Below, in pieces: positions 42,201 to 53,695 of a stretch of DNA of 64,000 nucleotides. The stretch's first letter is position 1. Every line of letters starts with the position of its first letter. The notes under the pieces were generated by a model. The model was given only the letters and a program-made list of their open reading frames with translations. It was not told the origin of the DNA and did not search any database. The position numbers were made by a program, and so were the translations under genes. Origin of the DNA: Chlorella sorokiniana (lineage: Eukaryota > Chlorophyta > Trebouxiophyceae > Chlorellales > Chlorellaceae). The stretch covers positions 2,294,001 through 2,358,000 of the forward strand of contig CP084608.1 in assembly GCA_025917655.1 (NCBI GenBank), written 5' to 3'.

Positions 42201-43707
42201 TCAGCCGTGCGCCGCAGCACGCTCCCAGTAGGCCACATCGTTTAGGAAGGCCAGCAGGGCGCGCTCAAACGAGTGGGCCCCCAGGTCGGCCTGCCCCCAG
42301 TGCGCCAGCGCGGCGCAGCGCTCCCCTGGGCCCAGCCCCGCCGCCGCCAGCGTGGTGTCGGCGCAGCGCGGCAGCACGCCGGCGTGGAAGTCGGTCCAGT
42401 TGGCGGCGGCCAGGCAGAACAGGGTGTCCCCCAGCGCCTCCTGCGCCCCGCCGTACAGCCGGCTGGTCAGCAGGGCCAGCAGGGCGGCGGCCAGCGGGGC
42501 GCGGGCGGGCTCGAACAGCGGCAGGGAGAAGAGCTTGGTTGCAACCTGCAGCGCGGGGGAGAGGAGTGCGGCGTGCATGCGAGTATGCGTGTGGGTAGCT
42601 GCGAGCAGCAAACGGCCGAGCACGCTGCCACGGCTGCCGCACACATTGCCAGGAGCAAAAATAGGAGCGCCGCTAGAACTCGCCGGAACCCAGCCAAGAG
42701 AGGGCGGCCAGGAGGCGCGGCACCGCGCTTCGGGCCCCGCGCTGGCGCCCTGCTGCCGCTGCGACCGTGCATGCGGCAGAAACACTCAGCTGGCTGCTGC
42801 AGCGGGCACCCACCTGCAGCTCAAATAGTTCCTCCAGCACCAGCCGCACGTCCGCTGCCGCCAGCACCACCTGCTGAGCGGCGGCGGCCTCAAAGAAGCC
42901 AACCAGAAGCTGCAGCACCCGCCGCACAACCGCCTGCCCCTCCTCCCTGGCCGGGGCGGCGGCGCCTGGTTCTGCTGCGCCGCCGCCGCAGCCGCAGCGG
43001 CCAGGCTTTGTGCGGCGGGTGCGCGCCGGCGCTGGCCTTGACGCCGCCGCCACCGTCGCCGCCTGCCCGCGGCCCGCCGCCAGCCAGCGCGCGCCAGCGG
43101 TGGCGCAGCAGCGTCAGCAGCGTCGCCAGCGCGACGGCGCGCACGTGTGGGGGTCGGCGCCGCCTGCGGCTGCGGCGGGCGTCCCCGCGCGCTCCCACAC
43201 CCCGAGCGCGAGCGCAGCGCGGACAGCAGCAGGGGGCGTGCTTCTGGCTTCCGCCCTGCGCCATCAGCGAGGCCAGCAGCTGGAGCAGGAGCAGGTCGGC
43301 GTCGAAAGTGGGGTCGCCGCCTGCGCCAGAGAGGGTGGGTGGGTGGTGTAGGGGCGGGGGCCGCACATGAAACGTATTAGGGGGCGGGGAGAGATTAGGA
43401 GAGTTTCTAGCTGCAAAGGCGGCAGCAGCACAGCCTGCAGGCCCCAGTCGCAAACTCTATGCGTTCAAACTTGGCGGGCTGGCCTCGCGCCGCTGCAAGC
43501 AACACAGCATGCAGGACGCGCACACCCCCATCCGGTGGGGGCGCAAGCGGCGCGGCGAGCGGCAGGGAAGCGCACCTCCTGCGGAGAAGGCTTGCACCAG
43601 GGCGCCCAGCAGCTGCTCCACAGCTTCCGTGCCCAACTCCGTGGCCAAGACGTCCAGCGCAGCCGAAACAAGGCGTAGCAGAGCGGCGGAAGCTGCCCCG
43701 CCGCCGC

Positions 43708-43743
<36 letters not shown>

Positions 43744-46700
43744 TGCTGCAGAGGGCGCGGAGCGCCGCAGCCACGCCAGGCAGCACTGGCGCTACCAGCG
43801 CAGCGCAGACTATGCCCCGCACAGTTTGCGGGCTGCCGCTGTAGCTCTGTACGACGGCTGCGGCTGCCGCGGCTGCACGGCGCGTCGCGGCGGCGGCAGC
43901 GTCTGACAGCTGCGCGCCGCCGCCTGCGGCCGCCCCCGCCGCTTGCAGCAGCTGCACCAGCGGCGCGGCCAGGGCCGCAAAGTCCGCCGCCCGCGCATCG
44001 GCGTCAAAGTCGGCGCCAGGGTGGCAGGGCCAGCAGCGGAGGGAGAGGTCAGACAGGCTCAGCCACAGCGCACGCAGCGCGCGCAGCGGCAGCGCCCCTT
44101 GCGCCGCCAGGCCGTCCGCCGCCAGGCGCCGCAGCATGGCCTGCAGGAGGGGGCCAAGAAAACAGACATGGCGCACTTACAGCGCATTGGCTTGGCAGGC
44201 AAGACAGGGCACATCGCCAGCGCGGCTCCGGCTGTCAGCGGCGCCCTTGGCAGCGCGCCCTTCGCAGCGCGGCTGCCAAGACGCGACGGCTCGGCGTGCC
44301 ACGCGAGCAGAGCATCAGAGCAGCAGCATCAGAGCAGCGCCGGCGGCTGTAGGCAGCACTCGTGGCAGTGCAGCAGCAGGCAGGGCAGCAGGCACAGCAG
44401 CAGCCGCAGGCGGGGCAGTACATCAGTACTGCAGCTGGGTGCAGCGAAGCGCTCGCCGGGCTGCAGGAGCAACTCGCCTGTGCGGGATCATCCAGCAAGC
44501 CCTGCAGCAGCGTGGCCGGCGGCTTGAGGCTGGAAGAAAGCGCGACCGAGGTGGCGGCGACGAGCGCCTCCCGGCCCACACGGCGGCGGGGGCCAGCGCG
44601 CCGCGCCAGCCGCCCTCGGCCGGCGCGCCGCCGCCGCGGCGCGCAGCAGCGTCGCGCAGCTGTGGAGGTGGGAGTGCAGGAGGCGTCGGGCGATGGTACC
44701 GCAGTCTGGGTCCACGGTACCGTGGGCCAGCCCCAGCACCAGCCGGGAGAGCCAGGTGGCAGTGAGGGAGCCTGCTGCCTTGTACAGCCGGCCGCCGGCC
44801 GCCAGCCACGCCGCCAAGCCAGCCGCGGCTTCCGCCGCCAAGGGCGGCGGCGTGCGGGGCTCCCCAGCTGGCTGCGCCGCCGCCGCTACGGTGCCCACGC
44901 ACGCCGCCCAGCCGTCTGCCAGCTGGCACAGCGCGCCCAGCACTGCCGCACCGTGCGCACCGCTGACGTCGGCGTCGGGCGCCAGCTCATCGGGCGCCCC
45001 CGCCACCCCCGTAGCGGCAGGCTGGGCCCGCAGCGCGCCAGCAGCCGCAAGCAGGCGTCGGCGCCCTGCAGCGCGGGTGCCGCAGGCGCCAGCGCGGCCC
45101 CCACCGCAGCCGCGACCTGCGGCTGCGGTGCGCGCGGCGGCGGCAGCCGCGGCGGCCGAGGCCGCCGCCAGCTGCACGCAGGCTGCCTGCGCCGCCAGCA
45201 GCAGCGCGGGCAGGCGGTCGGCGGCAAACGTGGTGACGGTGCGGCCCAGAAACGACTCTGCGTGCCGCACAAACACCTCAGCCTCGCTGTCGCCCTGAAA
45301 ACGCCCACTGCCCTGCCCGCCGCCTGCATTCAGCAGCAAGGGGGCCGGCAGCCAGCCAGCGCTGTGCCACAGCCTCCTGAAGGACCCATTAAAGGGCCCA
45401 GCTGCACGTCCCAACCAGGTTCCATCTTGCGTGTGTCAGAAACATACAGCCAACACATTCCAAACGCTCCTGCCCGGGAGGCAGCGGGCTGCCCCAGCAT
45501 GCACAGCGCACCCACCTCGCGCAAGCAGCTCGCCGCCCCAAGCCCCCTCCCCTCCTCCTCCTCCTCCTCCTCGCCGTCCTCGCCGCCGCCGTCGCCGCCG
45601 TTGTTCTCGGCCTCCCGCTCGCCCTGCCCCCAGCATCCCCGCCAGACACCACAGACGCGAGCCAGTCCTCCAGGGCGGCACCGCTGCCCGGCGCCGGCGA
45701 CAGCGCGGAGAGCGGGAAGGGCGTCGGCGGCGTGGCGGCGGCGGGGGCGTCGGCGGGGCGCAGCGTGCCCAGCAGCAGGTCTGCCACCGCCAGCAGCGGC
45801 TCTGCAGGCAAGGCGATCTGGAATGTGGGTTCGGGTGCTGCAGCCCATTTCCTTCCAGGGGAGGCAGTCTGAAGGTGCATGCTACTCCTTGCCAGCATGG
45901 CACACACTCAATGCGAGGGGGAAGCAGGGCTGCTGGCAGCAGCTTCTGTTGCAGCATCCTCTGCACCAAAGCGCTGGCACACGCTGAATGCAGGAAAGGG
46001 ACGCTGCTGGCGGCCGCCTCCGTTCTGGCATGGGCTGCGGCGACAGCAACCGGGCGCCTGTGTGCGTGCCCCACCTTTGTAGGCCGCAGTCGCCTGCAGT
46101 GCTGCCGCCGTCGCCGACTCGCTGCCTCCGGCCTCCCACACCTCCTCTCCAAGCGAGTCTAGGTGGGTCAGCAGGGCGTGCCAGACCTGACACATGCAGG
46201 GGGTGGGGGTGAGGGGTGCAGGCGCCCGCCTTTGGGGTGGCACGGCCTCGCCCCGCCCTAAAAACACACCACCTGCAGACTCTCCGCCCCACTCCCCCCA
46301 CTCCGCAGCCGGCCGAGACACCGCTGACCGCCTGCCAGCCTGCCGCAGCACACGGCACACACACTCAGCGCCCCAGGCAACAGGCGGCAGGCCCTGCGCC
46401 GCTGCTGTCGGTTCTGTGCCGCCTGCCGCCGCAGCGCCGCGCACCTCCAGCATCAACAGCAGGTCAACGTGGCTGCGCCGAGCCGTGCTCAGCTCCAGCA
46501 CCCGGCTCAGCAGGCCGCCAAGCGCAGCAGTTGCCGCAGGCATCCCTTCCGCTGCGCTGCGGGCAAGAAGGGCGGACAGGCACGAGGGGAGGGCTGGGCT
46601 GGCGGGAGGGAAGCGGATGGCGGCAGGATGGGGCGCGGGGGCACGGCGCCCACGCACAGAGGCGCCACATGGACCAGTGTCAAGGGCAAATCCTTTGGGA

Positions 46701-48237
46701 TGTTCTGCTGCCCAAGTGCAGACTGCGAGCGTACAGCGACGCCCACCTGAGCTGCGTGGAGAAGAACTGCACCAGCAGGCGCACCAGCGCCGGCAGCAGC
46801 GGGTCGTCAGCCGGGCTGCGGCCGCCGCCGCCCTGCGCCTCCGCAGCCCAGCGCTGCAGCACGAGCTCGCAGGCAGCCTGCGGGCCGGAGGGGCGTGCCG
46901 TAGGTTTCACTGATCAGATTGCCCAGCAGCCAAAGGACACGAGCAGCCCTTCTCCCTTGCGCCACCCTGAGCTCTTCTGCTTTTCCCCGCTGCCTCCCAC
47001 CCCCATGCAATCCCACCCACCCACCCACCCAATCAACCAGATCACACCACACACACATATAAATCAGGTTTTCTTCTCTGCACCTGGGCCCTCCCACACC
47101 CATTCACGTACATGGACACGTTTTCCCCCTAACCCCCCCCGCGGCCCCCCTCCCCGCCCCCGAGCCCCCCAAGCCCCGGCGTGCCTGCAGCCGCGGCAGC
47201 AGCGCCTCCAGCATCTGCTGCGCCTGCTGTGCGCTGAAGTACTTGGCCTGCAGGTCGGTGGCGCAGTCCAGCGCCGCCGCCGCCACCTCCAGCGCCGCCT
47301 CCTCGCCGCCGCCGCCGCCGCCAGCAAGGCTGTTGGGTGCTGCCAGCGAAACAAAGTCGAAGAGCAGGGCCACTATTGCGCCGCTGCTGATGCCCTGGTC
47401 CTCGGGGAGCCGAGCGGCTTCGGCCAGGGCGGAGCGCAGCAGCGCGCAGCGCCCTGGCGGCGAGGCCCAGCGGCGGCGGGCCGCCGCGCCGCCGCCGCCG
47501 AGAGCACCGCGCACGCCCTGCAGCAGCTGGCACAGCATGGCGAGCGCGGCGGGCTGCAGGTCCCTGTAGCGCTCCTGGATGGAGGGTATGTCGGACGACA
47601 GCACCTGCACGGGTCGAAACCGATCGCCAGGCAATCAGGCTGGCAGGCCGGTCCAGAGCACATCCCCCTCCGGGCAGCGGCGACGTGGGCAGCCGCAGGC
47701 AGCCGCAGCCCAGCGCATGCCCAGGGATCATGCCTTGCGCCTGCACCCCACCTTGCCCTTCACGCCGTAGCTGGTGTTCTGTGCCAGGGAGCGAAAGTGG
47801 TCCAGCGTGGCCGACAGTAGGCCCACCCCCGCCTCGGCTCGGGCGGGGTCGGCGACGCACGCGTGCAGCTCGGGCCAGCCAGACGGCCACTCCAGGCACA
47901 GCACGTGCGCCAGGCTCTGCGCCAGCTTGGCACGCACAAAATGGGGTCGGGCCGGGTCCGTGGCGCAGCGCCAGAGGCATTCGCGCAGCGCAGCCTGCCG
48001 GGCGGGTTCCAGGCGCGTCCAGCGATAGGCGACAGCCTCGTCGACAGCGGTGGCGGCGAAGAACAAGGCCTGCAGATCGGCCGAGGCGGGCTGGCGCAGC
48101 GCATGCAAGGCCCAGTCCAGAGCGGGCTCCGTGCGGCTCAGCGCCCGGAGCTCCGCCTCCGCGGAACGCTTCACATGGTGATCAGCTGACGGGTCGTAGA
48201 CCAACCGTAAGAGCCCTTCGAGTCTTCCAAGATCCAT
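42201..48237 (-). CDS. Exportin-6-like karyopherin (importin-beta superfamily)
   Basis: In animals exportin-6 carries profilin-actin out of the nucleus with Ran-GTP. The ATG at 48237 starts MDLGRLEGLLRLVYDPSADH. N-terminal HEAT region: ALDWALHALRQPASADLQAL, FFAATAVDEAVAYRWTRL, HFVRAKLAQSLAHVLCLEWP and SGWPELHA, which parallels the XPO6 line YFIRNKLCKVIVDIGRQDWP. Many Ala/Leu helices follow over about 15 exons (for example LLVQFFSTQL, HVDLLLMLEV, FVRHAESFLGRTVTTF, GTEAVEQLLGALVQAF). The C terminus EALGDTLFCLAAANWTDFHA, GVLP, ERALLAFLNDVAYWER fits the XPO6 end IYNMASVDFDGFFAAFLP then SFTQNVHRLVNDLRYYRL. A poly-Gly run (~43700-43744) expands one loop. Another exportin such as XPO4/7 is the alternative; the C-terminal match favours XPO6. 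Cargo in algae is unknown. Confidence 0.83.
43704..43744 (-). repeat. GGC-repeat coding for poly-Gly in the exportin gene
   Basis: The plus strand has a run of CCG triplets, read on the minus strand as ten or more Gly codons followed by Ser, Ser, Gly. It lies in an open exon of the exportin-6-like gene and encodes a flexible loop between HEAT repeats. Length may vary between strains. Confidence 0.75.
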
Positions 48238-48440
48238 ACGAATTGATGCACATCGCGACGATTAGCCCACGCAGTGGCTTCCATCTGTTGGCGGCTGCTG
48301 CGCACGACGTGGCGGCGCCGACAGGCAAGCTCGAGCTTGGCGTTTCACAATGTATGGAGGCGTGCAAGTGGACGACCAAGCCAAGAGAGGCACTCAACTG
48401 CTGCTGGGAACCACTGCGTTCTTTGCGGTGTGAGCGCCCC

Positions 48441-51400
48441 TCAGCTGCCTGCCGGCAAGGCGCCCGCCAGCACCCGCACCACCTCTGCCGCGGTCGGGCG
48501 GCGCCCGGGTCGGCCTGCAGGCAGCCCTGGATCAGCGCAGCCACCTCTTGGGGGCAGTCTTCAGGAGACCTGCAGTAGTCCAGAAAGTTCTATGTCAATT
48601 AATCATTCATTCACTCGCTCGATGACTCGTTCTCATGTGCACACGCGCCGTGCCGGCTGCAATTTCAGCCTCCACACTCGCCTTGCATCAGCCCGAAAGC
48701 AAGCCCCCCGCGCCGCCCGGCCTCACCGCAGCCGCCGCCCCTCGCCGCGCCGTGCCAGCCGCTGGCCCGTTGCGATTCCGTGCAGCACCCAGCCCAGGCT
48801 GAAAATGTCGGCTTCCAGGCCGCACGCGCCGTTGACCAGCTGCTCGGGGCGGCGTACAACGGCGTACCGCACCCTGGCCGCAGGCTCACGCTGCGGTCGC
48901 CCAGCATGCGAGCCAGGCCAACATCCGCCAGCTTGGCAAGCACGCCGCCGTCGCCGCCGCCGCCCCCTCGCTGTCTCCGTTGCTGTTGCTGCCGCTGCGG
49001 TCGTCGCCACCGCCCCGAACGCTGCTGCCGCCGCTGTTCGGGTCTGCTGCCCGGGTCAGCAGCACGTTCTGCACAGGAAACGCAGGCCAGCACACAGAAG
49101 AGGCACTCACCTGAGCAGGCGAGGCAGCAGCCGACTTGCCTGACTGCTTGCCATTTGTAAACACGGGCTGAAGCCTGTGCTGCCTTCCACAACACCGCGC
49201 AAACAAGCCGGCCCACCGCAGGCTTGATGTCCAAGTGGGCCACGGACAGCTGGTGCAGGAAGGCGACGGCGCGCGCCACGTCCAGCGCCACCCTGGCGCC
49301 CCGCTGGCGCCAGCGCAGCCATGGGGCGCCCAGCCGCTCCTGCAGGGTGCCCCCTTCCAGCAGCTCCGTCACCAGCATCAGGCTGGGGGCGGCAGCGCGA
49401 AGGTGGCCTGACGCGCCCGCCTGCGCCTCGTGCAGCCGCCCCGCGCCGCCCCCTGTCCGCCGCCGCTGGAATAGACGCCCAGCAGCTGCACGATGCAGGG
49501 GTGGGAGCAGCGGCGCAGAACCTCCGCCTCCCACCACAGCCGCTGCTGCTGCGGGCGCTGCCGCTCGAAGCCAGCGCCGGGCGGGTGCGGTGCGGCGGGG
49601 TCGGCAGGCTGGTGGAGCACCTTGACGGCCACGGGCCACTGCTCAAACAGGCGGCCGCGGTACACCTGCGAGTACAAGCGGAGCGGTAGACAAGCGGCTG
49701 GCAAAGCTTAGAGAATCCCTCGCCCGCAACCAGCTTCAATCAAGTGGGATGTAGCCAGAGGAACGGCACGCTGCCTCACTGCCCCTTCACCCTCACCCAG
49801 CCTCGCTCCCTCTCGACGTCACGCCCACAGACGCGCCGCGCCCCCGCCCCCCCCCCTCCCCACCCACCCACCCAGCCACTGCCCAAGTGCTCACCCTGCT
49901 GAATGCGCCGCTGCCCAGCAGCTGCGGCTGGCCATCGTCGCCCACTGAGATCGTAAAGTCCTGGGGCCGCAGGCGCAGGCTGGAGCTCTGCAGCCGCCAG
50001 GAAGCTAAGTCGGACGACCAGGCGGCGGCGGCGGCGGCGCCGGAACCGGGCTGGGAGGGGCCGCCGCCAGTTGCGCTGCCGCCGCCGGAGGGCCGGCTGT
50101 CCAGCAGCGGAAACAGGTCTGCCTCCCAGCTGCTGTCGTGCACGTGGAGAGCTTGGGGGGGGCAGCCGTCGCGACATGGCACGCCCTGCGCGCCTGCAGG
50201 GCTGCCGAGCGACGGCGCCGCCGCTGCACCGCCAGGCTGGCCACCAAGGCCGCCGCCGCCGCTGTTGCCGCTGCAATCGCAGTGGCTGCTTCGCCGCTGA
50301 GCCCGAGGGGTCCGCCAGGAGCGCAGAGGGGGAGGTCCAGCCTGACTGGCCCGCACCCTTCGCCTGCAGGGCTGCCCTCATCCGCCGCCGCTGCGCCGCC
50401 ACCCTCCTGCATGCGCTGGCGCCTGCTGCCGCCCTCTCGTGGCACCCCGGGCGCCGCCCGCGCATCGCCGGGGGCTGTGGCTGGGGCAGCACCCGCCTCA
50501 CGTCTCCCAAAAGCCACAACTTTGCGGCTGCCACCGCAGGTGCCGTGCCAGCGCGCGTAGCTGTAGCCGCCGTGGCCGGCCTGCAGGATAGCGGGGGCGC
50601 TTCGGGGCCAGCACAGCCCACGGTTGCCTGGGCTAACCAGCAGCATGCCCTGCAGGCAAGAAGGGCACGAGAGAGCAGCTGGAGGGGAATTTGCCAGGCT
50701 GAAACTGCAGTCATAAGGCCAAAGCAGGGGCTGGCAGGGGGCGCGCCCCATGGCAGCACAGCACGCATGCTGCCCTTGCAAGCCCGCAGCAGCGACAAGA
50801 CAAGAGCGTAGAGTGCCGAGCAGCGGTCAAGCACGGGTGCGCGGCGCGGCGGCAGGCCTGCCTGTGGGTGGATGGGTGCGGGCCCCGAGAGGCTGTTCCC
50901 CACCAAATCCACCACCAACGTGGCGGGCCACGCGTTTTGCTGCGGGTCCCCAGAGCCCCACTCCTCAGGAATGCGGCCGGTCAGGTTGTTGCTGCGCGCA
51001 GATGCATGCGGAGGGAAGAGTGAGCAACAGGACAGGCACGGCGCACGCAACAAGGAGGAAGCAACAACCAGCGCAGACAGTTCTTCACCCTGCGTAATGC
51101 CACAGCGAGGCTGCAACCTCCCGCCTCCACTGCTCCCCTGCAGGCGCCGGCCCACCCCACCCCCTGCTCATGCGAGGCCGCCCACCAGCCGCACACGGCA
51201 CGATCTACCACCCCGCCCGGCTCACTTCTCCAGGCCCAGCATCTCCAGCAGTGGCAGCGCCGCCGGCCAACCCGCGGGCAGCGTGCCCGACAGGCCGCAG
51301 CCGGCCAGGCGTAGCCGCAGCAGCTCGCGTAGAGGCCCCCCGTTGCTGCCAGGGACGACATGGGCGGCAGGGGGCAGCGTGCCGTGCAGCGGGTTGTCTG

Positions 51401-53364
51401 CGGCGTCGAGGGTTGACAGCCTGCAGGGCCCGCCCAAGGGCAAGGAGTCGTGGCCATACTGTTGCAGCACAAACAACCGGTTGCGTGCATCGTTGCAGAG
51501 GCGTCGCAACAAGGGGTGAAGCGAGGCAAGGCGCCCAGCCACACAGCCGTGCGACCAGCCGCTCAACCAAAGCGCAGCACGCCGCGACCACATCCCAGCT
51601 GTCCCTCAGGCCCCTGCAGCATGCGGGGCTGTAGAAGCCAGGGCAGCGGCGGCCGCACCGGTGCCAGGCCTCCTCCGGCGGCGCCAGCCACTCCACGGGC
51701 ACAGGGCCGCGGAGCTGGTTGCCGCTGAGGGACAGCGTCTGGTGCAGGGGGCAGGGCGCAGGCGGGCGCGGGCGGTCACGCCGCAACCGCACCACTTTCA
51801 GGGCCACACCCTTGACTATGCCATCTAATTGCCACACACACTCCCTTGCTGCAACAAGTCACGCAAAAAATCGAAGAAGAAGAAGAAGTATGACACGCAG
51901 GGGTGGCCTGAATACGCCCTTCTGTGGCTGACCCCCCAAACCCACCTCGAGCCCAGGGAAGGCGGCGGGCAGCCACGGCGGCAGCGTGCCCGTCAGCGCG
52001 TTGCTGGCGATGTGCAGCATCTGCAGCACACGCGCTTTCGTTGGCGATGGGACTGGCCAGCGAGGCGGGCGTCCAGCGGCGCCAGCGGCGCCCATGCGGC
52101 CGGGATGGGGCCGACCAGCCGGTTGTTGTCCAGCTCCAAGAACCGAAGGCGGCTGCAGGGGAGGGGGTGCGTCATGGTGCGCATGAGGGTGGCGGGGTGG
52201 GCGGAAGTCGGCGGGGCACAGTACGGCATGGCGTGCTTTGAGTTTGTGTGCGCATGTGAAGGCGGGAGTCAAGAGGCCTCCACATGTGTGCCAAGGAGAT
52301 GACAGGAAAAGAGCCCTCCGCAACCTCAAGGACGGAGCTGACGCGCGACCCTCACACGGCAGCAGGCTTTAACCCCCGCCCAGCCCCAGCCTCACGTCAG
52401 CAGGCCATCTGCCGCGCCCCACTCGAGCGGAAGGGAGCCAGTGAGGCCGAGGCCCACGAGCGACAGGTCCTGCAGCGCGGTCAGCCGGCTCAGCGGCGCG
52501 GCAAGCTCCTGCAGCGATGCCGACAAGCTGGGCAGGCAGGGTTCTGCCACAGCTGCCACAGCTGCGGCAAGGGGGAGGCAGGGAGGAGGGCGGTGGACTG
52601 AGAGGGTGTGAACATGGCTGGCTGCCTGCTTTAGAAGGTGCTGAACTGTCAGAGCGGGAGCAGGGCCGGTAGGGCTTGCCTTCGTCATAGCCCAGACCCC
52701 GCCGCTGGCATTCTGACAGCTTGAATACTTCGGGCATGCTGAGCGTGCTGCAGGGTGAAGTGCAAGGGGAAGAGGCGCTGGAGCGTTCGGTGGCGGGGTT
52801 GGTACCGCACGCTGAGCGCGCTGAAGCGACGTGGCCCCCGCCCAGCAGCCGCTGGCCAGCAACTGCGCCTTGTCAAGCGTGAGCCTGCACGGCCGTGCCC
52901 GCAGCAGCGCAGCAGCTCACAGCGTCGCCACGCGGCCGAGGGTGTCGCAGGAATACACAAAGCTCCAGCTGCAGGGGTGGGCCAGGGTGGCGTTCCTGCC
53001 GGGTGTGCCGCTTTGCCACCCTGAAACGTGGATGCCAAACGCTTCCATGTCCTCCCAGCCCTGGATGGCGCGTCTGATCTCGAGCAGAGCTTGAACTGCA
53101 CGAAAGACCGACAGTATGGTGTGGGCTGCACTGCAGCGCAGCTCTTGTGCCGGGCTGCCTCTGGCGGTCAGCCGGCTGGCCGGGCCGCCACCGGCGGGGC
53201 AGCCCCGTCTCGACACCCGCGACGCTGGGATGCGCAGGCTTGCCTTCAGCCTGAACGCTCCCTCTTGGGCTCGGGACTGTGTAGGCACGGAGGTTTGCCG
53301 CCAACAGGGCCACCTGCAGCAGGGCTCGCAGCCAGGCCCAACGCGTGCCTCTGCACGCCTTCAT
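48441..53364 (-). CDS. Leucine-rich-repeat receptor-like protein kinase
   Basis: A predicted single-pass membrane receptor kinase. The ATG at 53364 gives a hydrophobic signal peptide (WLRALLQVALLAANLRAY). Next is a plant-like LRR N-terminal cap: ALLEIRRAIQGWEDMEAF, HPCSWSFVYSCDTLGRVATL. LRRs follow: DLSLVGLGLTGSLPLEWG, RFLELDNNRLVGPIPAAW, MLHIASNALTGTLPPWLP, SLSGNQLRGPVPVEWL, LAGCGLSGTLPAGWPAAL, NNLTGRIPEEWGSG. A membrane helix of Ala/Ile/Val (AIAAATAAAAALVASLAV) precedes RRRRRS. Kinase: LLGSGAFSRVYRGRL, VAVKVL (catalytic Lys), LVTELLEGGTLQERL, HLDIKPA|NVLLT (HLD instead of HRD), KLADVGLARML (DVG for DFG), GTPLYAAP-EQL, and a last exon ending RVLAGALPAGS, stop 48441. HLD/DVG are common in algal TKL kinases. 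Several one-base slips are needed (for example at APEQL and before LADVGLAR). The ligand is unknown. Confidence 0.85.
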
Positions 53365-53695
53365 GGCGATTGCCGGACGGGCATCCCTACATACAAACGC
53401 CGCGCAGGTGACGGGCGCCGCGAGCGTCGCAGGTGCACGTGATTATGGGAGGGCCGCCGCCGCGGGCGTACAGCTCGGCGCTGGAGCCGCACAAGAAGCG
53501 CCGGCAGTAGCCGCATTGCAAGGGGGTCTTTTGATGCATGAAGTGGCCAACCACCCTGTGAAGCTGGCCAATGCCACGAAGGTTTAAAGCAACGCATGGA
53601 GAGGCCAGGTGGCGGACGCTTGCTGCAGGAAAGCGTCTTGAGGACCGCAGATGCCCAGGCAGTGTTCCGGGTGCTGTTCACACTAACATCCACTG
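53365..53695. other. Short spacer between tandem genes
   Basis: These 331 bases lie between the LRR-kinase start and the stop of the Spinster-like gene upstream on the same strand. They hold the kinase promoter and the transporter 3' UTR. No gene or clear core-promoter motif is visible. Confidence 0.5.

Noticed and set aside
44362-45987. A 541-residue open frame on the plus strand opposite the exportin gene
   Set aside because: Very rich in Arg, Ala and Gln with no domain. It mirrors GC-biased codons of the real minus-strand exons, a known artefact in GC-rich genomes.
46216-47820. A 534-residue plus-strand frame opposite the exportin gene
   Set aside because: Low complexity, Gln/Arg/Ala-rich and without homology; it is a shadow of the exportin exons and introns.
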